Shown here in pieces: positions 61,491 to 64,000 of a stretch of DNA of 64,000 nt. The notes beneath the pieces were generated by a model that did not search any database, was not told the origin of the DNA, and saw only the letters and a program-made list of their open reading frames with translations. The stretch spans positions 310,001 through 374,000 of the forward strand of contig JACKNK010000001.1 in the NCBI GenBank assembly GCA_024234955.1, given 5' to 3'. The stretch's first letter is position 1, and the number at the start of each line of letters is the position of its first letter. A program made the translations under genes and the position numbers. Origin of the DNA: Gammaproteobacteria bacterium (GTDB lineage Bacteria; Pseudomonadota; Gammaproteobacteria; JACKNK01).

Positions 61491-62009
61491 TCAGTCGACC
61501 CGGGCTGGCTGCAGCATGCCAATGAAGCTGCCCAACACCGATTCCGCCATGTTCAAACGGGTCTCTATATCGGTCTTGGTATCGCATACCCCGTTGTACA
61601 TGCGGGCGGCCAGATTGGCGCGTTCGCTGCCATTCAGGTGATAGCCTTGCTCTGCCGCCATCCTGTCGATAATCCGCAGAACGCCGGCCAGCAATGGCAC
61701 GTCAATTTTCTGCGAGCCATTGCCCAAATGATCGCGATTGGGGGTGGGTGCCATCGGGCCGACTCCGGTGGCAAGCCACTCGATGCTGACACCGGCGGCA
61801 CGGGCGAGCGTCACAACGATACTGACGCTCGGTGTGTTTTCTTCATTGATGTAGCGATAGATCTGGACTTCCGAGACGTTGGCGACGCGCGCCATCTCTT
61901 TCTTGCCGCCGAGAATATCCGCAAGCTTGCGAATCCGGGTGCCAAGGCCGCTTTGCGCAGCATTGACGCCAGTACGACTACCCAAGCCACTCTCGTCCAT
62001 CATCGCCAT
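61491..62009 (-). CDS. Phage-type XRE/CI-like transcriptional regulator
   Basis: A 172-residue protein with a helix-turn-helix of the XRE type (LGTRIRKLADILGGKKEMAR, VSEVQIYRYINEENTPSVSI) and a C-terminal helical part (LAGVLRIIDRMAAEQGYHLN). No protease-type LexA/CI domain is visible. Similar small HTH proteins are common in prophages. ATG 62009 is used; alternatives lie a few codons upstream. It faces the ribosomal-oxygenase gene, and inverted repeats lie between them. Confidence 0.78.
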   Translation of the reverse strand: MAMMDESGLGSRTGVNAAQSGLGTRIRKLADILGGKKEMARVANVSEVQIYRYINEENTPSVSIVVTLARAAGVSIEWLATGVGPMAPTPNRDHLGNGSQKIDVPLLAGVLRIIDRMAAEQGYHLNGSERANLAARMYNGVCDTKTDIETRLNMAESVLGSFIGMLQPARVD

Positions 62010-62036
62010 GCTGACCACCTTCACCGATTGGCTAAA

Positions 62037-62052
62037 ACTGTCAGGCGACAGT
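62037..62052. promoter_or_regulatory. Operator-like inverted repeat near the XRE gene
   Basis: ACTGTC, AGGC, GACAGT: perfect 6-bp arms with a 4-bp spacer, 28 bp upstream of the XRE start. A related repeat, ACTTGT-N6-ACAAGT, is at 62115-62132. Confidence 0.5.
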
Positions 62053-62114
62053 ATGGACGAATGTCCAGGACTGTGCCGACGGAGACATCGCGTTTGATAC
62101 CACAGAAAAAACTT

Positions 62115-62132
62115 ACTTGTCCAACAACAAGT
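62115..62132. promoter_or_regulatory. Second inverted repeat before ribosomal-oxygenase gene
   Basis: ACTTGT, CCAACA, ACAAGT: 6-bp perfect arms with a 6-bp spacer, 33 bp upstream of the cupin gene start. It shares ACT(T)GTC with the repeat at 62037, suggesting one regulator serves both promoters. Confidence 0.4.
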
Positions 62133-62164
62133 TGCGGACACTACCCCGGTTACAGACAGAAGCC

Positions 62165-63361
62165 ATGAACACATTCCAGGCCCCCACATTGCGGGGAGAC
62201 ATCGACACCGCGTCGTTTGTCCGGGAAACCTGGCAACTGCGGCCCCGGCTTTTTCGCCAAGCATTTCAGGGTTTTTGCCTGCCGCTGTCGTTGGACGAGG
62301 TGGCGGGGCTTGCTTGTGAAAGCCAGATCGAATCCCGCCTGATTCTGGAAAAAGACGGCGCCACCCCTTGGGCGGTGCAACACGGGCCATTTGATGAGAC
62401 GGTGTTTGCGAAGCTGCCGGCCAGCCATTGGACGCTGCTGGTCCAGGACGTGGACAAATGGGTGCCTGAAGCGGCTGCCTTTCTCGATACCTTTCGCTTT
62501 CTTCCCGACTGGCGTGTTGACGATTTGATGATCAGCATTGCCGCCGATCAAGGTTCCGTCGGGCCGCATTGGGACGATTACGATGTATTTCTGATCCAGG
62601 GCGCCGGTCGCCGGGAGTGGCGCATCGACGAGCGTCCGGTCGCCCCGGACAACTGCCTGGATGGGACCGACCTGCGCATCATGCGGGATTTTCAGACCAC
62701 GCAGTCCTGGGTCCTGGAGCCGGGCGACATGCTCTACCTGCCACCTCGCCTTGCCCACCACGGCATCGCACTAGGTGACGGCTGCATGACCTTGTCGGTC
62801 GGTTTTCGCGCGCCGGATCAGGCGGAGCTGATCGAAGATTTCGTGGCCGATCAGCTTGCCTCGCTCAGCGCCAATCCGCGTTTTCGCGATCCCCACCGGG
62901 TCGGTGGCGCCAATCCCGGGATGATCGACGCCGGCAGTATCGACACCTTCCGAACGCTTATCCAATCCGGTCTGACCCGGAATGCGGACCAATTCGCCGA
63001 GTGGCTGGGGCGTTTTCTGACCCGCGCAAAACCCGGAATCGGGCCATTACCGCGCGACGACGCGACGTTGATCGTCAGCCGTGATCTGCCGGTCATCCTA
63101 CTTCAGGGCCGCGTCTGGATCCGCGATGGCGCGAGTCGTTTCGCGCTCATCCCGGCCGGCGTTGGGGAAACCACGCATCGCTACGGCTTTGTAAACGGAC
63201 AGGCGTTGGTGCTGGACGCCGCGCAGTTCGCATTGTTCGACTTCCTCTGTCTGCACACGCGGTATACGGCGGCATCGTTGACGGCGCTAAGCCAGACTCC
63301 GACCACACGCTCGTTACTCACCCAACTTATCAACGAAGGCCATCTCTATGCCCTCGACTGA
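62165..63361 (+). CDS. Ribosomal-oxygenase-like JmjC/cupin protein (YcfD/RoxA family)
   Basis: The 398-residue protein resembles the arginine hydroxylases of ribosomal protein L16. The iron site is suggested by GPHWDDYDVFLIQGAG and the distal histidine by LPPRLAHHGIALG, with the 2OG-binding region between. The last 150 residues form the dimerisation and winged-helix part typical of the family. It is followed by a GNAT gene with overlap. Substrate assignment is by family only. Confidence 0.83.
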   Translation: MNTFQAPTLRGDIDTASFVRETWQLRPRLFRQAFQGFCLPLSLDEVAGLACESQIESRLILEKDGATPWAVQHGPFDETVFAKLPASHWTLLVQDVDKWVPEAAAFLDTFRFLPDWRVDDLMISIAADQGSVGPHWDDYDVFLIQGAGRREWRIDERPVAPDNCLDGTDLRIMRDFQTTQSWVLEPGDMLYLPPRLAHHGIALGDGCMTLSVGFRAPDQAELIEDFVADQLASLSANPRFRDPHRVGGANPGMIDAGSIDTFRTLIQSGLTRNADQFAEWLGRFLTRAKPGIGPLPRDDATLIVSRDLPVILLQGRVWIRDGASRFALIPAGVGETTHRYGFVNGQALVLDAAQFALFDFLCLHTRYTAASLTALSQTPTTRSLLTQLINEGHLYALD

Positions 63362-63782
63362 GCCTGTCGCGATCGCCGTGACCCGTTGGTCGGATTCCGC
63401 AGCGGAACTCGCCGAAATTCGTCGCCGCGTCTTTATCGATGAGCAAGGTGTCCCGGAAGCGATGGAATGGGACGGGCTGGATGACCAAGCGGTGCATGTC
63501 CTGGCAACCCATCAGGGGCGACCGGTCGCCTGTGGTCGTTTGTTGGCGGATGGTCACATCGGCCGCATGGCCGTGTTACCGGCTTGGCGTGGGCGGGGGA
63601 TTGGACGAGCGATGCTCGACACCTTGTTGCAGGTCGCACGGCAGACCCAAGCGTCCCGTGTGTTTCTCAATGCCCAGACCAGCGCGGTCGGGTTTTATGA
63701 GAAGGCCGGATTCCAGTGCGAGGGCGACGAATTCATGGATGCGGGCATCCCTCATTGCCAAATGATCCGGTCACTGTCCTAA
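63348..63782 (+). CDS. GNAT-family N-acetyltransferase
   Basis: A 144-residue GNAT. The acetyl-CoA motif is IGRMAVLPAWRGRGIGRAML, followed by FLNAQTSAVGFYEKAGFQC. The N-terminal ELAEIRRRVFIDEQGVPEAM resembles the ElaA/YjcF type. It overlaps the cupin gene by 14 bp, so the two are probably cotranslated. The substrate is unknown. It converges on the TRAP transporter gene 10 bp later. Confidence 0.87.
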   Translation: MPSTEPVAIAVTRWSDSAAELAEIRRRVFIDEQGVPEAMEWDGLDDQAVHVLATHQGRPVACGRLLADGHIGRMAVLPAWRGRGIGRAMLDTLLQVARQTQASRVFLNAQTSAVGFYEKAGFQCEGDEFMDAGIPHCQMIRSLS

Positions 63783-63792
63783 GTCCGCTTTG

Positions 63793-64000
63793 CTACTTGT
63801 ACCCACGCATCGAATCGATCAGTTCGGGCAGGAACAGCGACACCTGTGGCACATAGGTGACGATCATCAGGAAGATCAGCAGCAAGCCCAGCCAGGGCAG
63901 CGCGGCGCGAATCGCCCAACCCATCGACTCATGGGTGATGCCGGCCGTCACAAACAGGTTGAGACCGACCGGCGGCGTGAGCATGCCGATCTCCATGTTG
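63793..64000 (-). CDS. TRAP transporter large permease (C-terminal fragment, cut by window edge)
   Basis: The visible 68 residues are the C-terminus of a DctM-like TRAP large permease. It includes EIGMLTPPVGLNLFVTAGIT, the family hallmark near the end, and a last membrane helix (ALPWLGLLLIFLMIVTYVP). The remaining gene lies beyond the right edge. TRAP transporters import organic acids with a periplasmic binding protein. Confidence 0.9.
   Translation of the reverse strand, partial: NMEIGMLTPPVGLNLFVTAGITHESMGWAIRAALPWLGLLLIFLMIVTYVPQVSLFLPELIDSMRGYK

Overview
The window is a GC-rich (about 60% by eye), gene-dense stretch of a gammaproteobacterial chromosome. The order suhB / trmJ ... iscA, ndk-rlmN-pilF-rodZ-hisS-yfgM-bamB-der is the classic gammaproteobacterial backbone. 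TusA, DsrE2, a DsrC-like protein, c-type cytochromes, CoaX, RsbU/RsbW and an orphan sigma-54 regulator point to a Chromatiales-like or other sulfur-oxidising lineage. That assignment is inference; there is no rRNA here to settle it. Roughly 75 protein genes are supported. I saw no tRNA, rRNA, CRISPR array, complete insertion sequence or prophage.

Region 1 (1-11.7 kb) is housekeeping: suhB, trmJ, cysE, iscA, ndk, rlmN, pilF, rodZ, hisS, yfgM, bamB, der, nudF. The iscRSU genes are missing between trmJ and iscA, where cysE sits instead, and ispG is missing between rodZ and hisS. Region 2 (11.7-17.8 kb) has an atypical LuxR-type response regulator, sucCD, nadE and folD. Region 3 (18-21.3 kb) holds a cytochrome c-prime-like gene and a minus-strand cassette tetR-tusA-dsrE2-ICMT-AhpD with matching TetR-type operators. 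Region 4 (21.3-30 kb) has sixA, a GNAT-nitrilase fusion and a three-gene cluster (pentaheme membrane cytochrome with TPR, CRTAC1/UnbV propeller, TPR protein) facing a LysR regulator.

Region 5 (30-37.3 kb) carries LysR, an AI-2E-type permease, a Sel1/SH3 protein, a DsrC homologue lacking both redox cysteines, and an MCE lipid transporter (STAS-MlaE-MlaF-MlaD-PqiC-like lipoprotein). Region 6 (37.3-41 kb) is mostly uncharacterised small genes with a 2OG-Fe(II) oxygenase, a Rieske ferredoxin and a 13-bp tandem repeat. Region 7 (41-47.7 kb) has a sigma-54 response regulator, birA, coaX, rluE, rsbU-rsbW and a class V aminotransferase.

Region 8 (47.7-49.7 kb) is a more AT-rich accessory pocket: a 166-bp MITE-like foldback, small ORFs, a half attC-like sequence fused to a truncated DUF4160 gene, and DUF2442. 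Region 9 (49.7-56 kb) is a minus-strand series: recJ, an RpfE-like gene, an L,D-transpeptidase without signal peptide, a solute-binding lipoprotein, a CYTH protein and ApbE. Region 10 (56-64 kb) has a PII gene, DUF486, a REP-like palindrome, a VOC protein, the lysine/peptidoglycan set dapC-dapD-arsC-dapE, a phage-type XRE regulator facing a ribosomal-oxygenase-like gene, a GNAT gene and the end of a TRAP transporter.

The best candidates for an undescribed system are the cytochrome/UnbV/TPR triad (23.5-29.8 kb) and the TetR-controlled TusA/DsrE2 cassette. The repeat shared between the 48-kb foldback and the 32.4-kb terminator hairpin is the best structural novelty.
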